Of a stretch of 64,000 bases of DNA, positions 44,724 through 56,331 are shown one piece after another (position 1 is the first letter of the stretch; every line of letters starts with the position of its first letter). Source of the stretch: Leptodontidium sp. MPI-SDFR-AT-0119. Lineage: Eukaryota; Ascomycota; Leotiomycetes; Helotiales; Leptodontidiaceae. A program made the position numbers and the translations under genes. The stretch lies in the NCBI GenBank assembly GCA_020726505.1, contig JAHLEZ010000005.1, positions 3,224,001 to 3,288,000 on the forward strand, read 5' to 3'. Below the pieces are notes generated by a model, which searched no databases, was not told the DNA's origin, and was given only the letters and a program-made list of their open reading frames with translations.

Positions 44724-46058
44724 TACCTTATGACGAGTAATGAGAAAATATGCGATACGGAAAAGGAAGTAAAGTTAAGCAGAATTCGTGAAGTTCAACA
44801 ACGAAAATGCATGGAGTTAGTTTGGGGTCGGGAGGTACATAATGAGCGCTTTTGCTTTCGCTTTTCCGTTCCTTCCCCGAAATAGAGTTGTGAAGTTTTT
44901 GAGTATGCGAATGGGAGAGAGTGGCGTTTTTTAGATACAGGTGCTGGCTTCAACTGCCGTTCCGGGTTGCGATTCGGTGTGAGATAGATAGATCTGCTTT
45001 TGAGTTGAGGTTATTTGAATGCATGAGGTGTGAAATACTGGTTCTTCTTAGGGGTGTGCTGGGGAGGTGTCTTGTCTGCTATCTTGCAAATTCGTGCTTG
45101 TGTTATGTTTGTTGTGATTTGTGAATACTGCATCTGGCATTGGATGTGACGAATGCCCCGCTTCTCCTCCTCATGCCTGAGTTTGTTCTTAGTAGAGCAG
45201 AAAACGCCTGTATTTTTGTGTTTGTGCTTGTTGAGAGATTTGTATCGCCCCTGTTGTTTACGTGTTCAAGATCGACTCGCTTATCTCAGGAGTAGATTTC
45301 AGCAATCATTTCGTTGCATACTTCTCCTTGGTTTTCTTGATGTTTTTCAACCCAACCCTTTCTTTTGGAAGGGTGGTAGAGTTGTTCTGTTGGAGTTTAT
45401 CGTAGAAGCTGATATGTATCACATCGTTGATGGTACTGGACTTGGGATGTGGTACACCTTTGGTTTTTTGGGGCGTTGGTGATCTCAGCACGCCTGGGAG
45501 GGAGGTAAATAAATCCGAGTTGAGCGTAAGTCCATCTCTGCGAAATTGAATTTTATCTTATCTCGCGCTAGTCTCAAGATCTAGCATCGCGCCTTCTGTT
45601 CTAGAGAAGTGTAATGTTTTTGGCGAGGCTGCAAAGGTACAAATACCCCGCCCACCATCTCTTCCACACATTTTTCAATCTCATCAACATCAACACCTCT
45701 CCTCCTTCAACACAACAACACAACAACACGGTACACGACCACAACAGTACATAGCGCAACACCATACTCGGTCTTCTACTATCTCTTCAGGCCATTGAGG
45801 CTTTCATATCATTCGATTCGCTCTTCCCGTTCAGTGCCAACTTGCGACCTCACCTCATTACACCAACCCCATCATATCTTCGTCACCCAACCTAACTATC
45901 TGCAACATATCTAGTAACTCACCTTCACTTTCACATTAATTCAATCATCCTCCTTTTCTTCAAACCATCTGTAGCTTGTCTTTATTGGCCTCTGCTAACT
46001 GGCTCAGTATCTCTGATACTATCACTATTTGCAGCATAGATACCTAACGCCTCACAAC
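44724..46058. other. Intergenic region and leader of the GTPase gene
   Basis: No gene seen. The last 400 bp are C/A/T-rich leader sequence (CAACACAACAACACAACAACAC near 45708-45730). Confidence 0.5.
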
Positions 46059-49000
46059 ATGGCCGAACAGGGGGAGGTTCAAATCAAAGAGGAGTCCACT
46101 CCGATGGAGGTGGCCCCTCCATCACCTTGCTATGCTCCAACGACCGACACCTCTCCACAACATGAGCCCGAGCCTGAAGATGAGCCCGAACACGAGCCAG
46201 ATACCGAACCTGAGGAGTCTCTCTTCATTCCCAGTGGAAGCAAATCCGAGGCAGTCCAGAAGCAAGTCACTCTGTACCGCTCGACAAGCAAGCATGACTT
46301 CACTTGGCAGCACTCAGGTACCTTTGATCAATTGGTTCAAGTCCAAGAGCGAGAGAAGGCTATGAGAGCCGGTCTGTTATTCTTGCATGAGCTAGAGAGA
46401 AATCTGAAAGCCTACTCAGCAAATGTCCCAAGTGCTGCAAAGTGGCTTGATAGAATCAGTACAGTCATTCCCTTCCCGTATTGTTCCATTGTTGAACCCT
46501 TGCTGATATCCTTCACAGAGCTCATCAAGGCGAATCGTAGAGAGTGCCGGATCCTGATTGGCTTCCTCGGCTGCACAGGTGCTGGCAAGTCCAGTATGAT
46601 TAACTCACTCCTCAATCAAGAAGACTTGCTACCTGCCGACGATGAAAAGGCTTGCACAGCTGTTTGCGTTGAGATTTCATGGAATGCAAGCGAAGACCCC
46701 AAGGAAGCATTCCGAGCAAAGATTGAGCGAATCTCCGAAGATGATTGGAGAACTGAGCTCGAGAGACTCTTGTCGGACATTTCGGATCAAGCTCTTAACA
46801 AAGATGGAGATGATGGTGAGCCCGATTTGGAGCGCGACATGCGTATTAAAACCGCTTTTCAAAAGCTAAGATGCGTTTATCCCCATGTCAAGTCTATCCC
46901 CGACTTGAAAGCTTACAAGATTAAGGATCTTCTCGAGCACCCAAATGTCAAAGACGTACTAGGAAAGTCGAAGAACATCATGGATGAATCCCGAGAGGAT
47001 TTTGCAGCTCAAATTAAGCCATACATCGATAGCAGTACCTCGAAGGAAGTCGGATCATCAGGGAAAGCATTCGCACATTGGCCCCTTGTCAAACTTGTAC
47101 GTTTGCACGTCAAGTCTCGTATCTTGAAGGACGGCATTGTTTTAGTCGATCTCCCTGGATCAATGGATACGAATGCTGCTCGTGGTGCAATTGCCGACAA
47201 CTACCAGAAGAATCTTTCCGTCAATTGTATCGTTGCTCCGACTGCGAGAGCTGCCTCTGATAAACCTGTAAGTCATCAACGTTTGTGGGGACTTTGAACT
47301 TTCAAAGCAGTCGCTAATATCCTACAGGCTCAAGACTTGCTTGGCCAGGTTGCGCAACGTACCCTACAGCTAGACAACAGATTTTCGGCTGATCACTTGT
47401 GCTTTATTGTCTCAAAGATTGATTCTTCTCTAAACGTGGCACGGTACATCAGAAACCATCCGGAAGTCCAGGATGCTTTGTTCAGCGAATTCGAAAAAGA
47501 AGTTAGATTGAAAAGCAAATTGGACCAGGCAAATGATATCATCGACCAGAAGGAGCAGAGCCAAGCCGCAAATAAGAAGCTCGTTGCAGAATTGCAGAGC
47601 CAATTGAGAAAGCTGGGAGCACAGCCCAAGAAGTCTACTGGTGCAGGCCGAGGCCGCGGTAAGAAACGCAAGCGTGACGATGATGTTCAAATCCCAGGTA
47701 GGCATTCAAAGTTTCATTGCTTCTGCTCAAGCTAATGTTCCTAGATGATCCTGTCCCGACGCCCGAACAAAAGGCAGCTGCAAAGAAGCGGAAGGAACTC
47801 CAAGCTAAGATGAAGGAAGCCAAGGAGAATGCTGACCGTGATGGCAACAAGCTATTCGATGCTACAAAGAGGATGAAAGCAATAGAACAAGCCCTAGCTG
47901 AGTGCGAATCACGGAAATTTCGTGCATGCGTCAAGAACCGCAACAAGGTTTCTACTACCGAGATCCGAAAGGATTTCGAGTCCGCCAGGAGACAGATGGG
48001 CTGCAAGGACGAGATGAAGCCACTTCAAGTGTTCTGCATTTCGTCATGGGCCTTCACCCTCCTAAACGACAAGAAGGTATTCCCTGGCTTCCCTAAGCTC
48101 CAGGATTCAGGTATTCCAAAGCTTCAAGACTGGCTGTGCGAGACCACATTGCCAACTCGGGATCAGAATGCGCTAGCGTTTCTGGAAGATCTCATCAGCC
48201 TGGAACTCTCGATGGTTCCGTGGCTAGCTGATACGTCCGTCGAGTTCAAGATGTCCGGTAGACAGCGCACTAATGTGGAGAAGTATTTTACAGCGCAGTT
48301 TGATAACTTGAAGAAGGTAAGTTCATACTTGGAGGGTAGCCTGCATCATTTAAGACTCCTCTGACAGATTTGTAGGAACTCGCTAAACTCACCTCCCAAA
48401 TCGTCACCAAGTGCGAATCAATTGTCAGCACAGAGCTGTTCTCTAAGATGACGAAAGCTGAGAATACTGCTGGCAGTAATGCGGAGCGAATTGTTAAGAG
48501 CTGGGCCCAGAAGCCTATGCATTGGGGTACCCACAGAGCTCTCAACCGTGAGCGTGGAACTTGGACAACCCACATTGGCATTGTGATCAACTGGAATGAC
48601 GAGCTGTAAGTCATTTTCCCCTCAGACTCGAATCATTACTGACCAAAGATAGCGCTGGAAACTACCTAAACCTCCTCGTCAAGGACTGGACTCTCACATT
48701 ACATAACAAAGTCCCGGCTCACCAATCTATCTATGACAGTGCTATCGACAAGGTCATTCAAAAGTTCACCAAGACCGTTGTCGGTTCCGTCGAGGAGATG
48801 TGTCCAGACCTGCAAGAAGCCTTATATCAATGGCTTGAGAGTTCTCTTAGAAGCATCGTCCCAATCCACAAGACATCACAAGCAATCTTCTCCGACATTA
48901 TCCCCGAAGCTATACGCGAGAGTCATCGATTAGTTGAGCCTAAGATCAAGGACTGCTGGCAACCAGTTTATGACTTATGTGGCGCCGAGACAGGACCTGG

Positions 49001-49454
49001 TCACTATAAGAGAAACCAACTCGCTCACGTCACTCACGTCCAAAAGATCGGTCGCGGAATGTATCGCAAGTCATCTGCTACTATTAAAACCGCATTCAAG
49101 AAGCTGTGGGATAACCTCCCCGAAGAGTTCCAGAAAGGCACTAACCCAGCTTCGTTGCAAATCCAAGACGAGTTCTTCGAGATGCTTGAGAACTATACTG
49201 CGCATAGCGACGGAGGAGATTCCTATGCTTTCGAGGCTTCTTCGTCCAAGGCCCAGCTGCAGGACCGAGTTCGTAATCTGTTCAGAAGCCTGAAGACGGG
49301 TTGGTCGCAGGTAGTTGAAATCGTTGATATTGAAGAGGAGTATGAGTCTCAGGAGGACGAGGAGCCTGAAATTGATGATCTTCTTCACGATGATGATGAC
49401 GAAGACGATGATTACGACCTCTCTGACGAAGGCAGCTCAGCTGGAGACGAGTAG
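46059..49454 (+). CDS. Large dynamin-like / SLIP-GC-like nuclear GTPase (fungal, DUF7605-type C-terminus)
   Basis: Five exons (46059-47267, 47328-47697, 47745-48316, 48376-48605, 48653-49454) splice in phase to 1060 aa. The N-terminal 60 residues are acidic and Pro-rich. The GTPase signature is present: P-loop GFLGCTGAGKSSM (~168), DLPGSMD (~363, the DxPG switch of the dynamin superfamily) and FIVSKID (~432, G4-like). A coiled coil, a basic Lys/Arg patch (GRGRGKKRKRDDD, likely nuclear signal) and a second coiled coil with KKRKELQAKMKEA follow. The second half has RIVKSWAQKPMHWGTHRALN and the 'stalk-like' HTSQAIF... region. The last 40 residues are Asp/Glu-rich. The layout recalls vertebrate SLIP-GC (NUGGC) and a large family of uncharacterised fungal GTPases. 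The role is unknown; dynamin-like self-assembly is inferred. Confidence 0.8.
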
Positions 49455-50969
49455 TTCCGAGAAGCTCGGCCTCATGAGCCGCAACAACCATCATCTCCTT
49501 CCTCAGACCTTCATCATTCGCATCTATGATATTTCAAGTAGCTGAGCAGCGTAAGTATAACTGATCTCAGCCAGATCAGATCGAAAGGTAGCTTCAAGTC
49601 TACGTCGCGCATTCACAAGCCCCAGAGATTCCCAGTTATTAAGTCAACACTATATTTATTATGCACGTTTTCCTTGGTGCTCTGTAGATTCAAGACATAG
49701 CAGATAGGAGATCACGGAAGGATCTGGAGAAGACATTCTGCCACCTGTACATTACTCTGGGCTCGCCGATATCGAGAAATAAAAGCAACATTAACTATGC
49801 AAGAATTCCTGCAGAGTTTCTTTCTTGTGATGACCTATGACTTGCCTTCACATGGTGAACTACATGAACACCGAGGTTTCTCTCCCGTGGTTATCCATCC
49901 ATCCCATTGAATTAATTCCTTATCGTACACAATCATCAATAAAGTTAAGCTCTTCATAAGCTCGAGATATTGAGCATAATACACCTTAAAGTTACGAAGG
50001 CGGGCAGCATTGAAATCTGGCTATTTAAAAGCTTGGCGACGAACACCAAAATACTATCGTTTTCAAAAGTGTGTATTTGAGAAACTCCACTATTAAATTA
50101 AATTCTCTCTTATAAATGTTAAACTTTAATATCTAAATTTCATATGAATAAAATATTTACATTTATTAAGATCGTGAAAACGTGTAATAACTTTGGGAGT
50201 CGAGGGTCTTGCTGCGATAAACTCTCGCTTAACTAGATGGCCGCCGCCCGCCTTCGTAGTCCAGCTCGTAGGTATTGCGCAACTCTCCACCTGCACTCGC
50301 GCAATGATAAATGTACTCCGAGGAAGCGGAAGAAAATCCCTTCATTTATCCCTCACAGTGTTCACTGGCAGTTTGGGATCTCCATAGCAAGTATCCTCCC
50401 CACGTAACCAGTAAGAGGTTCTGGGTTGTCTAGATTTAAAAGTTGAATGCAACTAGCTGTGCTGACTTCATAGTGTTTTGGTGATCTTCGATGGAGCATA
50501 TGGATTGAACACCTTCATTCAGCGTACATGGCCCTCTAATCTCAATGTCTCACTACATTACTGGACAAACGGACTGCAGCGCAACCATCCAGCTCGGCCT
50601 TGAAGCAAGACCTCGAGATTTCCAACACCCAACACCCTTCCCCAATCAAAATACTCCAAAAGAAGCATCTCCACCATCCCAAAAGCACCATACACCAACT
50701 CCAAAGTGCATAACCATCAAACCTTAACTCCGAATATCGTATATCCACAGCCCAGTCATCGGACCTTACGATCGAAGACTACCATTGCCCCAAAGCGGCT
50801 ACAGGCGATCGAGCGCGATGAATTCAGATCACTTGCATTAGCACACAAACGCACACGCATACGCATATGCACACACCAACCTCCAGCATGACTGCATCGC
50901 ACTGGGTCTGATGTTCGAGCCGCGCCGCTGTTGTGGGGAAGAGCCCTGTCGTCATGCAAGAGGGTATGT
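49455..50969. other. Intergenic with AT-rich island
   Basis: 3' flank of the GTPase gene. 50085-50170 is strongly AT-rich and could be a RIP-eroded relic. No coding sequence supported. Confidence 0.45.
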
Positions 50970-51545
50970 TCATTTTCCTAGTTGGGACATGATGGCGAAG
51001 CGAGGAGCGAGGAGCAAGGAGCTGGGGAAGACGGGATGCATGGTTCGGAAGCTGGGAGATATATGGTATCTGACTGTGCTAGGAGCTTTTGGAGGGGTAT
51101 TAGGGAGGTGGTAAGTTTGTTGTGTTGGTTTTGAGATGGGGTGGATGTCGAGCGCGAGGACGCGGTTACGGAACTCTTGGGGCTTAGTTTTGATAGGTTG
51201 CTTTGAGTCGTCGAGCACTGGGGATGAGGAGAGTACGTAGAAATCATGTTGCATTTGGATACCATTAAGTAGAATACGCCTGATTAAGGACAGGCACGTT
51301 GGTAGATGGTTGGGAAGTGCGAAACCTATTGAGGTACTTTTCATGAGTATGATCAAGACGAAAAGAATGACTACGGGCACTAAACAGCAACAATACCTAT
51401 CAAAACAACCAGCTATGCCCTTTCTAAATTTGCAAAATATCGCTGCTGTTTTGGCATGGGTTTCCGGGTGAAGCTGTTCTGTTTGTACGGACTGGATTAC
51501 GAAACTCAACATCTGTTGCAAATTGGCATCAGTAATAGAACCCAT
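50970..51545 (-). CDS. Hypothetical protein, exon structure uncertain
   Basis: A minus-strand frame is open from an ATG at 51543-51545 to a stop at 50970. Its start MGSITDANLQQMLSFVIQSV then QTEQLHPETHAKTAAIFCKF looks like a real amphipathic helix. Further on, QHDFYVLSSSPVLDDSKQP followed by TKPQEFRNRVLALDIHPIS also reads protein-like. Between them is a Cys/Leu-rich stretch (CCCLVPVVILFVLIILM) that may instead be an intron, since GTATTG donors and CAG acceptors occur. A parallel Ser/Thr-rich frame overlaps the second part, so the correct frame there is unclear. No family recognised. Confidence 0.3.
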   Translation of the reverse strand: MGSITDANLQQMLSFVIQSVQTEQLHPETHAKTAAIFCKFRKGIAGCFDRYCCCLVPVVILFVLIILMKSTSIGFALPNHLPTCLSLIRRILLNGIQMQHDFYVLSSSPVLDDSKQPIKTKPQEFRNRVLALDIHPISKPTQQTYHLPNTPPKAPSTVRYHISPSFRTMHPVFPSSLLLAPRFAIMSQLGK

Positions 51546-52418
51546 ATCACGAGGCAAAATAAAAAGGCAAATGATATCGCTGGTTAAATGCCGCACGCAT
51601 GTTATCCTCGCTAACAATTTCCTCAATCCTCCCCATTCCCGATTAGGAATATGCTACGAAGCCAAGAGCCGTGCCTCAAGGTCCAAATATGGACATTTGG
51701 GTAACGAGGGCGTTTTAATATCTGGGCAGGAAAGCCTCCTGTGATTTTCCGCGAGGGACGGGATGTAGTTTATCACTAAGGGTGGAGAGATTTATAATTC
51801 GCTCCGAGGGGTTTGTGTATGGTATCTAAATGGATATGGAGGAAGAAAGGGGGCGTGTATCATATACAATGCGCATATAAAATAGCCTTTTTAATTAATA
51901 CTATCACTTTAAATTCTTTAACCATTATTAATTTCAAGCTTTAAATTTTTTTTGAATATAATACTTAATATTAAGCGTTTAAGTCACGGTGGTATTGCTC
52001 GGCCCATCTCGGTCCCCGTTGCTGTTTCGGAACACAACCAGGCACGACTTGGCCCCTTGGTAAACTCCGGCCTCAGAGTCGACGACTCAAGTCGCTAAAA
52101 AGTAAACGTTTTCAACATCGCTTACTTTATTTACAAAGCTCGACGCTCAAGAAGTATAAAGAGGTGGGATTCCTGATTACATACATTAATCCCTGTCATA
52201 AACACTCCTCTGCATATCACGGAAATAGGACGAAGCTTCTTTGTTATTACCGCATGCGTCTGATAAGAACATTCGCATGATTATTACAAAGAACATAATT
52301 TTGAGTTCAATCTTTTTCTCTCTTTATCCTTTAAAAGCGAAGGGTCCCGCTATCTGGTTTTTCTCCTTCTTTACAGAAGCACAGTCAAGAGCAGTCAAAA
52401 GAAGAAACCATTAGTACC
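51546..52418. other. Intergenic with AT-rich island
   Basis: 51880-51985 is AT-rich. No coding sequence seen. The stretch just before 52419 is A-rich and leader-like (GAAGAAACCATTAGTACC). Confidence 0.45.
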
Positions 52419-53731
52419 ATGTCTTCATTATCCCATCGAAGAGCTCGACGATCCTCAAGATTAGCTGGCGATTACCTGCATAGTTCACAACACCCACGCC
52501 CATCATCAAGTAAAGTATGGTTTTACACTACTTTTGTGGCATTCTTCTCCTGTTATATTTACTTCAGCATCTTCTCCCCGGTAGCCTCCCCCACTACCTC
52601 CTCCACAGGTATTGATGGCGACTCAAGCGGAAGCATATCAATAACATAAGCTATAAACAACACTATCTCGGATATCGATAACCTGGAAGCGATCAGCCTT
52701 GAGCTGGAGCCATTCGTAGGTATTGTCTTCCATGTAGGCATAGTGACTGTCACCTCAGCTCACTCCCATAAAAGTCTCTATAACCACCAACTCATAGAGG
52801 GCTGCCGAGATATCAAGAAAATCTCATTCAATATTAGTAGGGAGTTAAGGAAGTATCGCTCGCATACACTGGATTTAGTGGAAGGCTTCCCCCACTCGGC
52901 AAGGATAATTGTCAACTTCACGGATGGGATGAAACAGGATTTCGTAACCGGGACATGTTGTATGGTCTCGGGTATGTTCCACGCGCAGCTGCGGTGGGCT
53001 GTGGGCTCGTACCTCTGGTGGGAGATAGAGACATCAAGCCCAGTTTGGCTACAGGCTGTGCGATCGCGTTCTTCCTGTCGTTGCAGGACCAATGTTTGCG
53101 AGTACTCGAAGATCCAGTACAGCGGCATAGCCCATATGCTGCTTCAATCGCTTGCTCTTTCGCACAGTATGAAAACCTCTTCCCTATCTCTTAATTTAAC
53201 AAATTGAGATTCTCTAACAATAACCAAGTATCTTTGATGGACAGCACAAAGTCACACACACCAGAGCCTCGTACACAGCGAGTATCACCATCACCACCGT
53301 CTTTCTGCCTCATATCACGCTGCTCGAATACCTACCTAATTTCACACGGCAATAATCTGCGATCTCTTCTCTCGGATCTGTCCACTTCAATAGCGAAGGT
53401 ACTGGCGCTGCTGCGTACTCATAGCATGGAACATACAGCAGACAACTTGTTCCGCAAAGATGCCAGAGATAGTGGCTTCAAGGAACTATTTGACAAGATG
53501 GGGGAAGTGGACAAGGTTTTTGAGGTTGGAGTGCCGATAATGCAACGGGCTAGAACAAATGTTGGGCAATTGGAAGAGAAACTTCAAGAAATCGAGCGAG
53601 GGAACATGAAGCCAACTGGAAGCGAAGCGGCAAAGGTGCTGGATGAGATTCTGAACGCCTTGAAGGAACCAGAATTAAGGTGGGGTAGAAATGGGTGGTA
53701 TCGGAAGTTCGACGAGATTCCTCGTTATTAG
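52419..53731 (+). pseudogene. Broken gene for a single-pass membrane, coiled-coil protein
   Basis: Frame 1 begins MSSLSHRRARRSSRLAGDYL with a basic tail. A transmembrane segment (VWFYTTFVAFFSCYIYFSIF) follows, then TAA at 52647-52649. The same frame then continues for about 180 codons (NTISDIDNLEAISLELEPFV, RDIKKISFNISRELRKYRSH, ...). A different frame is protein-like from about 52990 to 53194 and, after another TAA (53192-53194), runs from about 53204 to the end. It closes with a clear helical domain (SMEHTADNLFRKDARDSGFK, MQRARTNVGQLEEKLQEIE) and WYRKFDEIPRY. Both stops would be CAA in an intact copy, a CpA-to-TpA change. An intron hiding the frame change near 52945-53000 was looked for and not found. 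Function unknown; similar membrane/coiled-coil layout to the gene at 56.3-58.5 kb. Confidence 0.5.
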
Positions 53732-54235
53732 TATGAAATCGTAACTTGAAAGCCTGGGGATTATGGGGGAGTAAGCAACTTTTTGAAAACAAGTAATGTA
53801 CAAGCAGATGGAACAGTGGGTGGCATTTTCATAGCAAATAATGCGCTTGAATGACAAAATAAATGTGTAGTGACACTCTCAGACTGACTAGACCAACAAG
53901 TGAGCCAGACCTATGTGGAGTAGCATCCAAGGGCCAAGAAATCAATCAACAGGTCAGCCCAGCGAGCCAACAACTCATAACCCAAACCAGTCACCATACC
54001 ACACCGGTCTGTCTATTCTGTCCAAACGAAAGTCCAAGGCAGCGACCAAACATCCACTCGAGCTTTCGATACTTGTGTCCAGCCAACCACTCACCCGCTC
54101 ATCAAATCTCGCGATAACGACCCTTCTAACATTCTTCTCACTATTGCCCATTTCACTCAAAGCAGGAGAGTTCTGCACGTACTAGGTAGCTAGCCGGAGC
54201 TGGTAAAGAGAGAGGATTATACACAGCGGTGGAGG
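53732..54235. other. Intergenic
   Basis: No coding sequence or repeat recognised. Confidence 0.4.
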
Positions 54236-54636
54236 GGTTTTTGCATAGCCGGAGTGTTGTGCATGTAAATTGGCGGTTAGTTCATTGACGTGAACAGTAG
54301 TTCGACGAATCTAGGAAAGTGTTCACAGGTGGGCGTTCACCGCAAAAGGCCTATGCACAACAGAGAAACACGCTGAGAGTAGCGGTCAGTTTATCGGAGC
54401 CGGGAAGGGGTTCATGTGTACCAGGAAAGGAAATAGCGAGTACATACCCGTTAGTTCGTCAGATAACTTCACGGGTTCAAGCATAGCGCCCGGGAGGACA
54501 AATGCAGCAGATGGTAATCAAGTAGTACGTTACATCTAGCGAGGGGTTCATGCACGACAGGGAAATTTCTAGATAGCAGTCAAAGAGTTCGTTGGCTGGA
54601 AATAAGGAGGGACTATGCACGCACGGCTGAGAAAAC
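54236..54636. repeat. Degenerate tandem repeat, period about 66-70 bp
   Basis: A unit starting GGGTTCATGCAC...CAGGGAAA recurs, altered, at about 54348, 54405, 54475, 54544 and 54610, with a possible earlier copy near 54236. Words such as GTTCATG, AGGGAAA, TAGCG and GTTCGT keep their order within units. Copies have diverged strongly, so the call rests on alignment by eye. Confidence 0.4.
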
Positions 54637-56331
54637 TTTGGTAGAGCAGTGGTGGACGCAATACCAAGCAGGGTTACGCAGATACCAGCCGTTCATAGAT
54701 CCTATCGATCGTCGGTTCGTGTTCTTTATTCCAGTATCAGGAAGGGTACGGCAGTGCAAGGTATCGTATATCTGGACGATGTCGATCTTGGTACCTCGAG
54801 CCTATCTGCGCCTGGTTGACGACTGCTGGATTGTTGTATGATAAGTATTCTGCTAGCTCCTACTTCTGCTTTAATACCCACGATCGATTTTCCTCCCTTA
54901 TACTCATACTATACTTCCCCTTCACTTGCCCGTACTCCCTTTTTTGTTCTTTACCTCTTGTTGTGTGCTGGACTCTCGTTTGCTCTTTCCTTTCCGCTTC
55001 TGGGTATTCCACTCCCGCTCCCACTCCCACTCCCGCTCATTCTCACTCACACTTGTTTTGTCTCGGCTGTCGGGTGAGAAGACAAGCAAGGATATTTGAG
55101 AGTCATGGTAGCGGGAGTCACACGGTATGGAGGAAGGGAAGGGAAGGGAAGTTCCCGCCAGAACCAAGCCGTGCAAACAACAAAACGTCCGACAACCCGG
55201 GACTGCACCATCAGACCCATACAGCGCCGATACAGCGTCTCGCGAATAACGACTCCAGAAAATAAACAGAGTCGTGACAGTCTCACCCTGATCAGATCCA
55301 CCACTACCCATTCCGCTGACTCACTCCTGAAGACGCGCGCGCCCGCAATCGGCTAGGGGAGTTACACAAGATACAAGATGTCAATGAGACATGCAGCGGT
55401 ATGGATATTTCCGAGCCAGACTAACGGGATTGATTTGAGAGATGAGATTGGCAAGACTGAGAAGTCATACGGGAGAGGACATGTCAACCCGTGGGAGAAA
55501 GCGATATGATGGCGATGGCGGGGGCCAAGTTGAATGACACGTGAAGCAACCGGGCTACCTAGGATAGGTTGGACTGGACAAGGCAGGGAGAAGAGAGGCT
55601 GGTTGATGTTTGAGATAGACGTTTGTTGGCATTCCTGACAAGGCCCGACAAGGCCGGAAACGAACACACAAATATACGCACACGTTTATTTGCATTCCTG
55701 GACATTACATACACCCACAAATCACAACAACCATTCTCTCACATGCCACAAAGACCGGAAGAAACAAAAGAGAACACTTACCCAGGACGAGTATCAAGGG
55801 TAGCGTTAGAGAGAAAGACATATAGACAGACAGTATCGGAACTGGAACCAGCGGTACCAGTAAGACCAAAACCGGGACTAGATTGGACCAGCATCTGCTT
55901 CAAGATCTGAACCAAGTCAATACATGGGCAAAGGTTCATCGAGACAAATCGGTTTAGTGGTGAAAGAAAACTCAACTTGATTCTGGCCTTTACTTGAATC
56001 GCATAAAGCCCTCATTCCATCCTCATTCTCTCCTCCATCCCTCCTCAGCTGAACGAATTCTCATTCTCTGAATCCAACCCCCTCCCCACATGTTACGCAC
56101 TCCAGGTGAGTAAGAATCCACATATATTCTTCCACTCTCCATCACAGCCGGCCGTCATAGCAAACGAAGTACTCCGAACTTGTACTGATGCTCTGAGACC
56201 AGACTCTCCCTTCATCACTCCCCAACAAGCCGAACTTGTGAATCACCACTTAGACTTTCAACTTTCAAGCATCAACTTCTCTAGCGACAATCCTTCAACC
56301 CTTCGATCCCTCTCACAACACGCCTTACACA
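54637..56331. other. Intergenic, low-complexity tracts
   Basis: Contains CCCACTCCCGCTC-type hexamers at about 55013-55040 and GGGAA repeats at 55131-55151. From about 56010 the sequence is leader-like for the next gene. No gene supported. Confidence 0.45.
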
